Origin: Knoxdaviesia capensis
Taxonomy: Eukaryota; Ascomycota; Sordariomycetes; Microascales; Gondwanamycetaceae
Direction of reading: 5' to 3'
NCBI GenBank assembly: GCA_001510575.1
Contig: LNGK01000017.1
Coordinates: forward strand, 7,194-71,193
Length of the DNA: 64,000 nucleotides
Shown: piece after piece, positions 53,901 to 64,000 of the stretch
Numbering within the stretch: position 1 is the first letter of the stretch
How the letters are laid out: every line of letters starts with the position of its first letter
Position numbers and translations under genes: made by a program
The notes under the pieces: generated by a model
Told to the model about the DNA's origin: nothing
The model's database searches: none
Seen by the model: the letters and a program-made list of their open reading frames with translations, nothing else

Positions 53901-56900
53901 ATGATCGATATATCTGGCATGACGCTTGAAGATTGTATGGCCCTATTAACCCCTCCTCCTCCCCTCCATTGGCGTGGCCGGCTTCGCGCCTCCCGTCTTC
54001 ATCAACCCTTCCTGTGAAACTCTTCGCCATGTGTGAATCATGAATCGTGCTGGATAGAACTAGAGATAATTTTCCGTCTTGTGTTTTCCTCTTGGCTTTT
54101 TTTTTCTTAATCGGGGATTCTTTTGTGGGGGGCCTCGGCTGTTCCCTAACATCCATAGCTCATCGCATCATCAGCATCATCGACATCAACGAGAATGTCT
54201 TTTTACTAACCCTCTCCGTCTTCTCGTTTGTCGCAGGGCTGGACGATCTCTGCGTTCGTTTCATCATCAATCTTCCCGAAAAAGACCTCTCTTCTGTCGA
54301 ACGTATATGCTTCCATGTCGAAGAAGCACAATGGTTCTACGAGGACTTCATCCGTCCTCTAGATCCCAGCCTCCCGTCAATGTCTCTACGCAGTTTCTGT
54401 CTGCGCATCTTCCAACATTGTCCTCTTCTCGCCTCATTCTCGCATGAGAACCATCTCCGAGCTTTCGAAGGCTTCCTCCAGTACAAGCAACGTATCCCCG
54501 TCCGTGGTGCAATTCTTTTGAACCATGCCATGGACGCCACCGTCCTCGTCAAGGGCTGGCGCAAAAACGCGAACTGGAGCTTCCCGCGCGGCAAGATCAA
54601 CATGGACGAAGATGATCTGGACTGCGCGATCCGCGAAGTCTACGAAGAAACTGGTTTCGACATCCGTGGCGCTGGCCTGGTCACGGACAGCGAGCCGGTT
54701 AAATACATTGAGCTCTCAATGCGCGAGCAGGAGGTTCGCCTCTACGTCTTTCGCAATGTCCCCATGGATACGGTTTTCCAAGCCCGCACTAGAAAGGAAA
54801 TCAGCAAGATCGAATGGTACAGCCTGTCCGATCTACCCGCCTTCCGCAAAAAAGGCAATGCCTCGATGGAAGAGGAGGGTGCTGCGAGCAACGCCAACAA
54901 GTTCTACATGGTTGCTCCTTTCCTTGTCCCGCTCAAGAAGTGGGTGGTGCAGCAGAAGAAAGCCGACTCTCGGAAGTACAGACATCATGAGCCGTATCTG
55001 TCGGCCACTCATACTATCGTTGAAGAGACTGCCACCGAAGACGACGGTGTTGCACTTGGCGCCGGCGATCCTAACTACTCGTCTGCCTCGGCCTTCGACA
55101 CGGCACCTGCCCCTAACAAGGCGCTCCTTGAAGATGCTAGCCGCGAACTCCAGCGCTTGCTCAAGGTGCAGCTCCCGTCATCCGCTACTCAACACTCCAC
55201 CCCCTCCAACGGCTACCAAGCTGCCCACCCCGTCCAGACCGAGGGCACCGCCGCCCTCCTTGCCCTGCTGCACGGCGGACCTACCCAGTCCTCTCCGACC
55301 CCGGGACCCTCGTCCCCCGACGCCTCCGATCGGCCTCATCTCTCGCAACCCCCGTCCCCCGAAGAAGAGGACGACGACGAAGATGACGATGATGGCGGCA
55401 TAGCCCAAAATGCCAATGGCGAATACTCGCGTGTGACTTCATCTGACGACGACGACGAGAACGAATACGACGATGAAGAAGAATACAGCAACGCCACCGT
55501 CGCTCCCATGCCTCCGAACCGGAGCAAGCCGACCCCGTTCCCCCATCAGCCCACCCTGCTCCATCCCCAGCCGCTGCCGCCCCAGGTGCAGAAGTCGCTG
55601 CTGCAGCGCAGCCTCCAGACATTCGCTAGCCCGTCGCCGAGTGCGGGTCAGGCTACCGGACAAAGACAGGCTGCCTACCAGCAGGCCCAGGCCCAGGCCC
55701 AGGCCCAAGCTCAGGCTCAGGCCCATGCTCATGCTCAGGCGCAGGCCCATGCTCATGCTCAGGCGCAGGCCCAGCAGGCCCAACAGGCCCAGCAGGCCCA
55801 GCAAGCCCAGGCCCAATCTCGCGCCGCGACTCAGTCCCAGGGTCACAGCTATCATCAGCAGGAACAGTTCCATGCGTCCTACACCGGACATTCTCAGGCC
55901 CACGCCCAACAGCAGAATCTACACCATCAGTACCAGCAGCCCCACCAGCCGCAGTACGCTGATCAACAGGCGGCCCCTGTGCCCCCTGTCCATCAGCAAC
56001 AGCAACCCTCGCAGCAGTACGGTGGTGATCTGATGCAGCTGCTTGGACACGGTGCCGCTCTGCCTGCCGCTCCTTCGGCGCCCTCGCGTCAGCAGCAGCA
56101 CCAACAGCAGCAACAGCTGCCGGCTCAAAAGCACATGGCTCCCCTCACCGATCACTCGCGGAGCCTCTTGGAGTCGTTCAAGCAGACGTCGACTGCTTCT
56201 CCGGCGCAGATGGGCATTGCCCCTGCGCCCCAGCAGTACGGCCAGCAGCAGCAACCGACCCCGCAGTATACTCCTCAGTATTCTCAAAGCTCCTATGTGC
56301 CGCCGCAACAGTTGCAGCAGCATCAGCAGCAGCCTCAACAGGTTTCTCATCATGCGGCTCAGAGCCACTCCTACCATCAGCCTCAGCAGCCGCAACAGCC
56401 GCCGCAGCTGCAGTACCAGCAGCCCCCGCAGAGCCCGTACTGGCCTCAGCAGCAAGATCCTCATGCTGGTGTGACTGGTCCGCAGCATTATGGATCGACG
56501 GGTGCGATTTCCTCTTCGGGATTCCAGCAAAAGACCTATGCTACTCCGACTGTCATGCCGGACGCCCAGGCTACGCAGTCTCTGGTTGGAACTCTGATTG
56601 GACGCCACTCCGAGCAGCCTACCGAGCAGCACCGCTCGGCTCTGCTAGAGATGTTCAAGCATGCGCCTGAGCCCGACATGCATCCCCCGCAGCAGCAGCA
56701 GCCGCAGAGCCCGGGACGCATGCCCAGCTCGTACGGCAACTTCCCCAGCTCTCAGGGAGCCTATTCTAGCCCGGAATCTGCCGCCCAGGGCATTCCCCAG
56801 CAGACCCCGCCGCAAATTCAGCAGCAGTATCAGCAGCCGCAGATGCAGCATGGCTACGGATCCAGCCAGGCTGGTCATCATAGCCGGGCCAACCCGGTGC

Positions 56901-57634
56901 ATCTGACTCCTCCCCGCGCCCCTAGCCAGGGCAGCGGACCGCCGTTCATCCGTGGTTCGGTGCTTGTCGACAGCTCCAGCGGTCAGATCATCGAGGGACC
57001 GGGCCGTCGCCACGGTCACGCTCAGCAGCAGTCGGGCGGCCAGCAGCCGTCCTCGTCGTATGCGGGACCGGGAGCTCTGTCCTACGCTACCACTATCGAC
57101 CAGAGCAAGTCATGGGGTGCGCCCGATGCCAACTCGCTGCCGGTGCCGAGTGCGCTGCAGGGCCGCAGCGAGAGCAGCGTCGAGCAGAAGCAGAAGCTGC
57201 TGTCCCTGTTTAGTGTGCAAGGAGGCGGCGGCCAGCCGATGGCGGTGCCCACCCCTCCTGTGGCCTCTGGTCCGGCGACCACGATGGCGCCGCCTCCGCC
57301 GCACGTGCAGCTCCAGATGCAGATGCATCAGCAACAGCAACAGCAACAGCACGTGGGCCAGCAGGGCGGTGCGTCGTCGCGCACGCCGCTCGACTGGACC
57401 AAGGGTGCCGGTGGCGGCGGCGGCCGTCCGGGTGCGGTGGCAGCGCCGATGCCGGACGGATACTCGCGTGTGCGGGCGGGCTCTACCGCGTCGGGCATTA
57501 GCGATGCGCCGTCGCGCAAGGACTCGGCTGCCGGAACTGCGGTGCCGATATCGCCGGCTGATCGCAACTTCCTGCTGGGATACCTCCACTCGGCGACTTC
57601 TCACGGAAACCGGGGCAGTGCCGGTGGACACTAA
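53901..57634 (+). CDS. dcp2: mRNA-decapping enzyme Dcp2
   Basis: Two exons (53901-53934, 54237-57634; 302-nt intron with a TACTAAC branch site) give 1143 residues. The short first exon supplies MTLEDW, joined to LDDLCVRFIINLP as in other fungal Dcp2. Residues 12-100 form the regulatory domain (Box A) that binds Dcp1. The Nudix box is G130-x5-E136-x7-R144-E-V-Y-E-E149-T-G-F. Box B ends with NKFYMVAPFLVPLKKW. Dcp2 hydrolyses the m7G cap to commit mRNA to 5'-3' decay in P-bodies. The ~800-residue tail is Gln/Ala/Pro-rich with an acidic Asp/Glu block near 390-430, Ala-Gln/His repeats, and seven leucine-rich short motifs of the kind that bind Edc3/Pat1. Confidence 0.93.
55721..55768 (+). repeat. 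24-nt perfect tandem duplication inside dcp2
   Basis: Two identical 24-base units (55721-55744 and 55745-55768) within a larger Ala-Gln/Ala-His repeat tract of the disordered tail. Confidence 0.9.
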
Positions 57635-60104
57635 GTGTCTTTTTCTTTTCTCTCTCGTGTCCTTTCTCTTCTATTCTCGGAATGGGGATTCCCATCGAGG
57701 CCTGGGTCACCCGTGACTCCCGCTCGTCCCATCCGATTCCTCTCTCTCTCTCCCCTGGCTTCTTTTTTCTCCTGGTTGTTGCTGAAGTGTGTCTCCTGTT
57801 TCATTTTTGGTGCAGCAACAACAACCTGTACACACATCACCAGGTTCCTTTGACGGAAAGAAAGGGGGTTGGTGTTTTTTTCCTCGAGTGAGTGCTAGGC
57901 TTTGTTCCTACCGCCGAGACGTTTGTGTGCTTTCTTTTTCTAGAAAGCACTTCCTCCTTCGCCAGATCCTCTTTTCTCTTCCGTCACCTCCTTAAATTAG
58001 TTTTCTTTTTTCCGTTATTTGAGTGTTTTTTCCCCTCATCTTTGGTCTTGCGTTGTGTTTCTTGTTTTCCCGTGTTTTTTTTTTCTTTCCTGATTTTGAT
58101 TTTCATCATCCTTCTGGCTTCGTCATTTTTGCCTGCCTGCCTGCGTGATGATGGTGGTTCTTGTGGTTTTCTTATCGTGCGGTTTTCTTCTTTTTGCCTG
58201 TTCGTCTTGATTCGCAGGAGCATCGGAGTGTGCGGTTACTGTACAGAGAATTATATCCAGCATATAGCGAGGCAGAGATACCATTATTGCTCTTTGGTTT
58301 TTTTGGTTTTGGTTTTTTTTCCTTTTTGAGGGTTCGTGTTGCATTCATGAACTACGTAGTGTGATATCTGCATGCCGTGTGTTGTAGGCGTCTAGTCGGC
58401 GTGGTTGGTCGTGGAGTATTGTCTGGTATCTCAACAGCTCTGTTATCAGCCTCTCTACATGTCAGTCATTTGTACTTGCCCCCAACTCGGAAGGAAGAAT
58501 GCGGAGCATGTGCCTCTTGCGTACAGATCCAAAGCCCGCCCCACCGACGTGGACTCACCCAGCGGCGTTGTTGAAGGATGAGGAGGGAGGGGTTAAAGTC
58601 GATGATGGGGTTACTTGTTGAGTCGCGCGGGATCCGGGCAGTGGAAGCAAGTGTAGTCTTACATTATAAATGCACCCGGCGGACGACCAAGAGAATCGGA
58701 TCAGATTTCAACATATATATATGCAGATAGTTAGGCTGGCGGGCTGGCTGGCTGGCTGGCTGCCGGCCGGCCCTCGGCTTATCGGGCGGGCGGGCAGGCC
58801 CCAGATTCTCGGGGGGTCCTCCTTTGCGCTCCACCCGCGCCGGTCATATGCTTATCTCGGAGCGGGGAGTTTGGTGGGCCGCGACCGCGTTTGCACACCC
58901 TTGTCCCTACTCCTCCTACTCCCCCTCCTCGCAGCCAGGAACAGAGCTTCATCCACCCCGTGTATCGCCAAAAGGTCGCGGGATATACTTGGAGCATGTG
59001 GACATTCAAAAGTTATATACCAGATGTTCATTGGCGGTTCTCCCGTCTCGCGGTCGCTGAGCTCGAAAGGTCAAGGATGACTAGCTGTGTATCTGTGAAG
59101 GTTTCTTGCATGTCACATCTTGTGTCCGATATATCGGCCGTAGCCGCAGGACAGTGCATCAGCCGTGTGCCCCACTGTAGACTTCGCCATATCAAGCCCG
59201 CTGACGTGGTTCGCTTCCGCAAAAGGCAAAGATGATAGCCCTGCAAGCCCGGCAGATGTCACTTTCTGCAGCCGCGCCCCGCAAAGGGGTACTTTATGCA
59301 CAGTCATCGCCCTAACAACCCACCGAACTAACTCGCCTTTCACGTGAACGAACCGGCTCTTTCGTGCTTTCTGTTGGGAGGAGGAGCAACCGTAACCGCG
59401 AATATCAGGCAGCCATAGCGGCCCTCAACAACACTGTACAGAAATGTCACGGGGGGGGAAGGTGCCCTGTAGAAACGTACCTGCTTCTTCCGGGTTCCGT
59501 TTCCTTTTCCCCTCGTGATCTCTCTTAAGACTCTCTTTTGTCCCCTTCTTCGTGTGTTTAGTCATTCTCTCTTTTTCCCGTTCTTTCTTTTTCCTCCTCC
59601 ATCCGCCAAACCTACGATCTTCTCCTCTATTCCTATGATGCTGTCGTCATCTCCTCTGGTTCACCTGTGACCAACTTCTCTCTCATTCCTTCCCGGGTTT
59701 TCCTTTTCTTTATCTCGCATCTTATCTCTTTGGGATCTTCTGATCTCCACTCAAACGTCACCGCGTTTCGTTCCTGTCTCTCTCTGCAGCATCTTCGGCT
59801 TCTTATCACGTCGTCTTTTCCAGTGTTCTGCCTAGCCGAGACGGGACTGATAACAACAAAGCCACACACATGTCTTGTTGAATTCTGTCCTATCACATCA
59901 CTCGGCCACCTGTCAGGCCGGTTTTCCTATTTCTCCTTATTTCTCTGTACAACACAACTGCCTTCCGTTTAAACGACTTCTTCCCCTCCCTCTCTTTTCT
60001 GTAACACCATCTCCGCTTCACCAAGCCTTCTCCGTCTTCGGCCTCGTTTCTGGACCCCGACCGTGCTCTCCCTCATTTTTCTCCCCTCTTCCGTCTCCTT
60101 CATT
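57635..60104. other. intergenic region between dcp2 and atg15
   Basis: No gene seen. T-rich 3' flank of dcp2 to about 58330, a GGCT microsatellite at 58734-58762, and a C/T-rich leader from 59500 to 60104 ahead of atg15. Confidence 0.55.
58734..58762 (+). repeat. (GGCT)n microsatellite
   Basis: Five near-perfect GGCT units after an imperfect start, followed by a GC-rich CCGGCCGGCC run. Confidence 0.8.
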
Positions 60105-62045
60105 ATGGAGGAGCGGAGCCGCTCGTCGGTTTGCCGCTCCGTCGGCCGCGTCACGTCGGCGCTTCTCCTCTCGTTTCTGGCCCTCGCCGCTGCTCCGACT
60201 TCGGTGGCCGCCGCCTCAGACCTCAACAACGACATCCTCCTACCCCCGAGCATCGCCCTCCCCACCTCGCCCGAGCCTCCCGCCCCGGCCGACCACACCT
60301 TCACTCTGCGTCACATCTACCACCACGGCACCTACCGCCATCCGAGACTACACCGCCGCCGCGATGTCTTCCACACCCAGGACCAGGTGTTCCTGGCCGC
60401 CGAGGACGGCTACGACCGCCACGAAGTCACCCCTCTCCGTGCCAAGAGCCACTCCACCCGCATCGAGCGCCTGGCTGACCGCCGGCCCTCGGTGGTCGAC
60501 GAGCTGGTCGTCAACTCCCGCCGCCACGGATACTTCGCCGCCATGAGCCCCAACGCCTGGTCGCTCGACGACGTGTCCGGGCCCAACGTCACCGACAAGG
60601 AGACCGTGCTGAACCTCGCCATCATGTCGTGTGACGCCTATACCGAGAACGAGGGTTCGGCCGACTGGGAAGAGATCGGCGCCCCCTACAACCGCAGCCT
60701 CGACTTTGGCTGGCAGTCCGACGGCCTCCGCGGCCACATCTACGCCGACGAGAAGAACACCACCGTTATCATCGGCATCAAGGGCACCTCGCCGGCCGTG
60801 TGGGACGGCGAAGACACCACCACCAACGACAAGCTGAACGACAACCTCTTCTTCAGCTGCTGTTGTGGCCAGCAGAGCCAGTGGCTCTCGCGTCAGGTGT
60901 GCGATTGTGCCACTGGCACCTACTCGTGCAACAACACCTGCGTCACCCAGGCCCTGATGGACGAGCACCGCTACTACACAGCTGCCCGCGAACTCTACTC
61001 GAACGTCACCGAGATCTACCCCAACTCCAACATCTGGATCACCGGCCACTCGCTGGGTGGCGGTGTGAGCTCGTTCCTCGGTCTCACCTACGGCGTCCCC
61101 GTCGTCACCTTCCAGTCCGTTCCCGAAGCCCTGCCCGCCAGCCGTCTCGGCCTCCCCGTGCCGCCGGGCGGCAATCGCGCGCTTTTCCAGAAGCGGACAA
61201 ACACCGGAGCCTTCCACTTTGGCCATACTGCCGACCCCATCTTCCTGGGCGCGTGCAACGGCGCCGGCGCCACGTGTTCGTACGGTGGCTACGCTCTGGA
61301 GACCGCCTGCCATACCGGCCAGGAGTGTGTGTACGATGTGGTTGCCGACAAGGGCTGGCGCGTCGGCATCGGCACCCACAAGATCCGCGCCGTCATCCAC
61401 GATGTGATCATGAAGTACGACACCGTCCCGCAGTGTGCTGCCACCCCCGAGTGCATGGACTGTGCCAACTGGAAGATGTACTCCAGCAACGGCAGCGAGG
61501 TCTCCACCACCACCACTACCACCCAGACCTCCACCACCATGACCCGCACCCGCACCGCCACCTGTCTGACCCCGGGCTGGTGGGGATGTCTGGATGAGTC
61601 GACCACCACCGGCCAAACCACCACTACCACTCCGGTCACTACCACCAGCATCACCACGACGACCACTACCTGCAAGACTCCCGGTTGGTTCGGCTGCAAG
61701 GACGTCATCTCCTCCACCACCACCACCCCCACGTCGACGTCTTCTACCTCCACCAAGCCGGCTTCCACCACCGCCACCACCACCACCGACGCGTCGGCCG
61801 AGCCCACAGCCACCACCACTTCCACGTGTCTGACTCCCGGACGCTTCTGGGGCTGCAACGACAAGCCGCCGGTGACGACAACAGCCACCAGCACCAGCGC
61901 CCCGACTTCGACAACCGCCGTCCCGTCGACTTGTCTCCACCGGAACTGGTACGGCGTGTGTGACGAGTGGGGCTCCGGTGGGCCGTCGGCGACGGGCGAG
62001 CCGGCCGAGCCGCCGGAGGATCCGTGGGTGTCGGACGAGATGTAA
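60105..62045 (+). CDS. atg15: autophagic-body lipase Atg15
   Basis: Intronless, 646 residues from ATG 60105. Residues 16-37 form a single N-terminal membrane anchor (VTSALLLSFLALAAAPTS), consistent with the type II topology of Atg15. The lipase core has Ser316 in GHSLGG, likely Asp377 in HTADPIF and His432 in HDVIMKYD. Cys-rich segments (SCCCGQQS, CDCATGTYSC) match the family. Atg15 reaches the vacuole by the multivesicular-body route and breaks down the membrane of autophagic bodies. Several N-x-S/T sites are present. Beyond residue 465 a ~180-residue Thr/Ser-rich tail carries four Cys/Trp modules of the form T-C-x-T-P-G-W-x-G-C. Upstream of 60105 the frame is open only from a GTG codon, so this ATG is the start. 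Confidence 0.92.
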   Translation: MEERSRSSVCRSVGRVTSALLLSFLALAAAPTSVAAASDLNNDILLPPSIALPTSPEPPAPADHTFTLRHIYHHGTYRHPRLHRRRDVFHTQDQVFLAAEDGYDRHEVTPLRAKSHSTRIERLADRRPSVVDELVVNSRRHGYFAAMSPNAWSLDDVSGPNVTDKETVLNLAIMSCDAYTENEGSADWEEIGAPYNRSLDFGWQSDGLRGHIYADEKNTTVIIGIKGTSPAVWDGEDTTTNDKLNDNLFFSCCCGQQSQWLSRQVCDCATGTYSCNNTCVTQALMDEHRYYTAARELYSNVTEIYPNSNIWITGHSLGGGVSSFLGLTYGVPVVTFQSVPEALPASRLGLPVPPGGNRALFQKRTNTGAFHFGHTADPIFLGACNGAGATCSYGGYALETACHTGQECVYDVVADKGWRVGIGTHKIRAVIHDVIMKYDTVPQCAATPECMDCANWKMYSSNGSEVSTTTTTTQTSTTMTRTRTATCLTPGWWGCLDESTTTGQTTTTTPVTTTSITTTTTTCKTPGWFGCKDVISSTTTTPTSTSSTSTKPASTTATTTTDASAEPTATTTSTCLTPGRFWGCNDKPPVTTTATSTSAPTSTTAVPSTCLHRNWYGVCDEWGSGGPSATGEPAEPPEDPWVSDEM

Positions 62046-62560
62046 GGAGGTGTTATCATTTTTTCGCGTTGTTGTTTCCCAACCTGTTAACCGAACGGGT
62101 GGAGGAGTTTCCGTGTTGGTGTTTCCGGCGTTTGCTTTTCTTCGTATTTTGGCATCCCATCATCATCATACACATACATTTACACATACATTTCAAGCGT
62201 TCGTTCGTTTCATACGACTGGGGCATTCATCCAGCCTTCCCTTCGCCACCTTGGGCTTTTTAGCTAGATCCCCCTTTTCGTCTCGGTAGTGTGGCTGGGC
62301 TCTCAGTCTGTACTTTTCTTGTTGATTTTTTCCCCAGATCTTTTTTTGGTCACTTTTTTTCGTGTTTGTGCGTCCGGTTTTCTTTTTTCTTGTCTGTTAG
62401 ATTTCTTCTCGGGTTCGGTGTGTCCTTTTGCGGCTGCCGTCTCTCCTCTTCTCTTGAATGCTTTGCATGGGAACGGGATTGGGTCCTTTGATTAGTTATA
62501 TTTTTGTGTTATCAGTACCGAGAAGCATAGGTTTCAATAGCACCATCTTTCTCTTTTCTT

Positions 62561-62596
<36 letters not shown>

Positions 62597-62970
62597 TCCG
62601 TGCCTTTTGGTGGATTCTGTGTGATCCAGGGTCTCGATGTCCCGAGAAGATTCTGTTGGATGAGGGGTCTCCGTGCTGGAGGATGTCTATCGGTGGTTTT
62701 CCATACGTTGGTAGTTTCTTGTTCTGCAATATATATCGTTATACAGATGGCGTGAAGAGAGTGAGGCGTGATAGCATGCATGTGCGTGCAGTGGTGCATT
62801 CGTAGATCTTCATTACCAGCATTAAAACAGCAAAAGCCGCGGATATCCTGCTCCCAGTTGAACCCAGGGGTATTAAGCCCACCCAAAAGCAAAAAAGAGA
62901 AGAAAAAAAACCTTCAGCCCAAAACACCAACGCTCAATAAAAAAATTAAGTACCGTCCCAGTTCAGCCGT
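62046..62970. other. convergent 3' flank between atg15 and the Mis12 gene
   Basis: No gene seen. T-rich sequence follows atg15, with a CT microsatellite at 62564-62592. Confidence 0.5.
62564..62592 (+). repeat. (TC)14 microsatellite
   Basis: About 29 bases of TC repeat in the 3' flank of atg15. Confidence 0.9.
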
Positions 62971-64000
62971 TCACGCGTCCTCCATCTTCGCATCCACATC
63001 CCCGTCCTTCCCCCGCTGGTGTTGCTGTTGTTGTTCCCGTGGTTGTTGGGAAGCTGTAGCAGCAGCGCGACCCAGCACAGCCACCACCTGCTCGAGCCCG
63101 GCAACCTCGTCGCGCGCATAGGAGCGGCCGGCAGCCTGCCACTCGCCGTCGCGCACGTCGCCCTGGCGGCCGAGCTCGATGCCGCGCACAGCCTCGAGGT
63201 GGCGGCGGGTGGCGGCCTCGACGTAGCCGACGCGGTCGCGGCGCCACGACGACGCCGACGCGGTGGACGTGGATGCGGTATGGGGGGCGGCGGCGGCGGC
63301 GGCGGCAGGGTCGAGGTCGTCGTGGGCGGTGAGTTTGTGGGCGAGCGGGCGCAGCGCGGCGGAGAGGCCGCGCACAGCCTGCAGCTGCGAGATGGCGAAG
63401 GCGGTGGTGGTCTGGATGGGCTTCTGGGCGTCGGCGGCGGGGAGGGTGCCGCGGTCGGCCAGGAAGGCCAGCGGGGCCGGAGCAGCCGCCGGCGGCGCGG
63501 TAGAGGATAGGTCGGCGGCAGTCGCGGCGGCCGCGGCGGTGGAAGCTCCGGCCGAGTCCGGGTCGGGCTTGATGGCGACGCCGCCGGCAGCGGCTGTGCC
63601 GGGCCGGGCCAGCGCGGCGCGCAGGCTGGCCAGCAGGGCGTCGTTCTGGGCTTTTTCCTCGGCCAGCCGCGCGCCGAGGCGCAGCGAGGCCTGCAGCTTG
63701 CGGCGCAGAGCCGTGACCGACGCGACCGACGGCGCCGCATGCACGTCCGCACCGCCGGCATCGCCCTGAGAGTCGCCGGCGTCGGCGTCGGCGTCGGCCC
63801 CGCCCCCCGCTGCGGCGGCCGCGGTAGCGGCCGAGAAGTCCAGGCCGGCGTAGTGGGCCAGCCGCATCCAGTTGCGGTCTTCGGGGCGCACGACGAGGAT
63901 GTTGCGCATGGTGTACAGCTCGAAGATGTCGAAATTGCGGTCGATTGACGAGCAGAGGAGGGTTTCCAGCTGGTGCGTGCCCGAGTCGATCTCCAGCTTG
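62971..64000 (-). CDS. kinetochore protein Mis12/Mtw1, 5' end outside the window
   Basis: Minus-strand frame open from the window edge to a TGA at 62971-62973, about 342 residues seen. The conserved Mis12 start is present at the edge: HQLETLLCSSIDRNFDIFELYTMRNIL, which matches the N-terminal helix of Mis12/Mtw1. Following helices include VTALRRKLQASLRLGARLAEEKAQND. Mis12 is the core of the MIND complex that links the Ndc80 complex to centromeric chromatin. The protein is strongly Ala-rich with several inserts, and the C-terminus ends in a Gln run and Lys/Asp/Glu-rich residues. The true start codon lies beyond base 64000. Confidence 0.8.
   Translation of the reverse strand, partial: KLEIDSGTHQLETLLCSSIDRNFDIFELYTMRNILVVRPEDRNWMRLAHYAGLDFSAATAAAAAGGGADADADAGDSQGDAGGADVHAAPSVASVTALRRKLQASLRLGARLAEEKAQNDALLASLRAALARPGTAAAGGVAIKPDPDSAGASTAAAAATAADLSSTAPPAAAPAPLAFLADRGTLPAADAQKPIQTTTAFAISQLQAVRGLSAALRPLAHKLTAHDDLDPAAAAAAAPHTASTSTASASSWRRDRVGYVEAATRRHLEAVRGIELGRQGDVRDGEWQAAGRSYARDEVAGLEQVVAVLGRAAATASQQPREQQQQHQRGKDGDVDAKMEDA

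Noticed and set aside
54047..54236. N-terminal extension of Dcp2 by reading upstream of the conserved start
   Set aside because: This is intron sequence with a TACTAAC branch site and TCGCAG acceptor; splicing from 53934 restores the family-typical LEDWLDDLC start.
60063..60104. Longer Atg15 start
   Set aside because: The open frame there begins with GTG; the first ATG in frame is 60105 and directly precedes the membrane anchor.
60348..61940. 530-residue minus-strand open frame opposite atg15
   Set aside because: Gly/Ala/Val-rich antisense shadow of biased codons; no start context or domain.

Overview
This window looks like chromosomal DNA of a filamentous ascomycete (Pezizomycotina). Evidence: short GT-AG introns (47 to about 330 nt) with CTNAC-type branch sites, long C/T-rich leaders, GC-rich coding exons, a copia retrotransposon destroyed by RIP-type mutation, and fungus-specific proteins (Atg15 lipase, SRP9/21, Oac1, Swd2, Yak1, Pub1, Dcp2). 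The gene set suggests Eurotiomycetes, but that is an inference. No rRNA, tRNA, CRISPR or bacterial-type operon was seen.

Layout. 1-3304: end of a RIP-mutated Ty1/copia element on the minus strand. 6656-8055: tandem PH-domain protein (+). 10964-12232: secreted GH5 glycosidase (+). 12476-13829: Mediator tail (Med2-like) candidate (-). 13830-18738: gene-poor. 18739-21174: Pub1/TIA-1 RNA-binding protein (+). 21175-25320: gene-poor, ending in the Yak1 leader. 25321-28733: Yak1 DYRK kinase (+). 29903-31204: RRM protein (-). 32649-34907: unrecognised Ser/Thr-rich protein (+). 35687-36973: Ncs2/Ctu2 (+). 37585-38965: Oac1 mitochondrial carrier (-). 40445-41855: Swd2 (+). 42456-43105: SRP9/21 (+). 44107-45613: ribonucleotide reductase small subunit (-). 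48268-49110: feruloyl esterase (-). 49928-50942: DUF4112 protein (-). 53901-57634: Dcp2 decapping enzyme (+). 60105-62045: Atg15 lipase (+). 62971-64000: Mis12/Mtw1 kinetochore protein (-, 5' part outside the window).

The genes are independent transcription units, not a biosynthetic cluster. Several concern gene expression (Med2-like, Pub1, RRM protein, Swd2, Ncs2, SRP9/21, Dcp2); two are secreted plant-polysaccharide enzymes (GH5, feruloyl esterase); others act in signalling, transport, autophagy, DNA precursor supply and chromosome segregation. Exon junctions were worked out by hand from splice signals, reading frame and family conservation.

I found no strong candidate for an undescribed multi-gene system. 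The best leads are: the almost complete CpA/TpG loss with CpG retained in the retroelement; five ACGCGT boxes upstream of and inside the RNR small-subunit gene; seven leucine-rich short motifs along the Dcp2 tail; four Cys/Trp modules in the Atg15 tail; a GC-AG intron; a 710-nt intron in pub1; and a 727-residue protein with no recognised domain.
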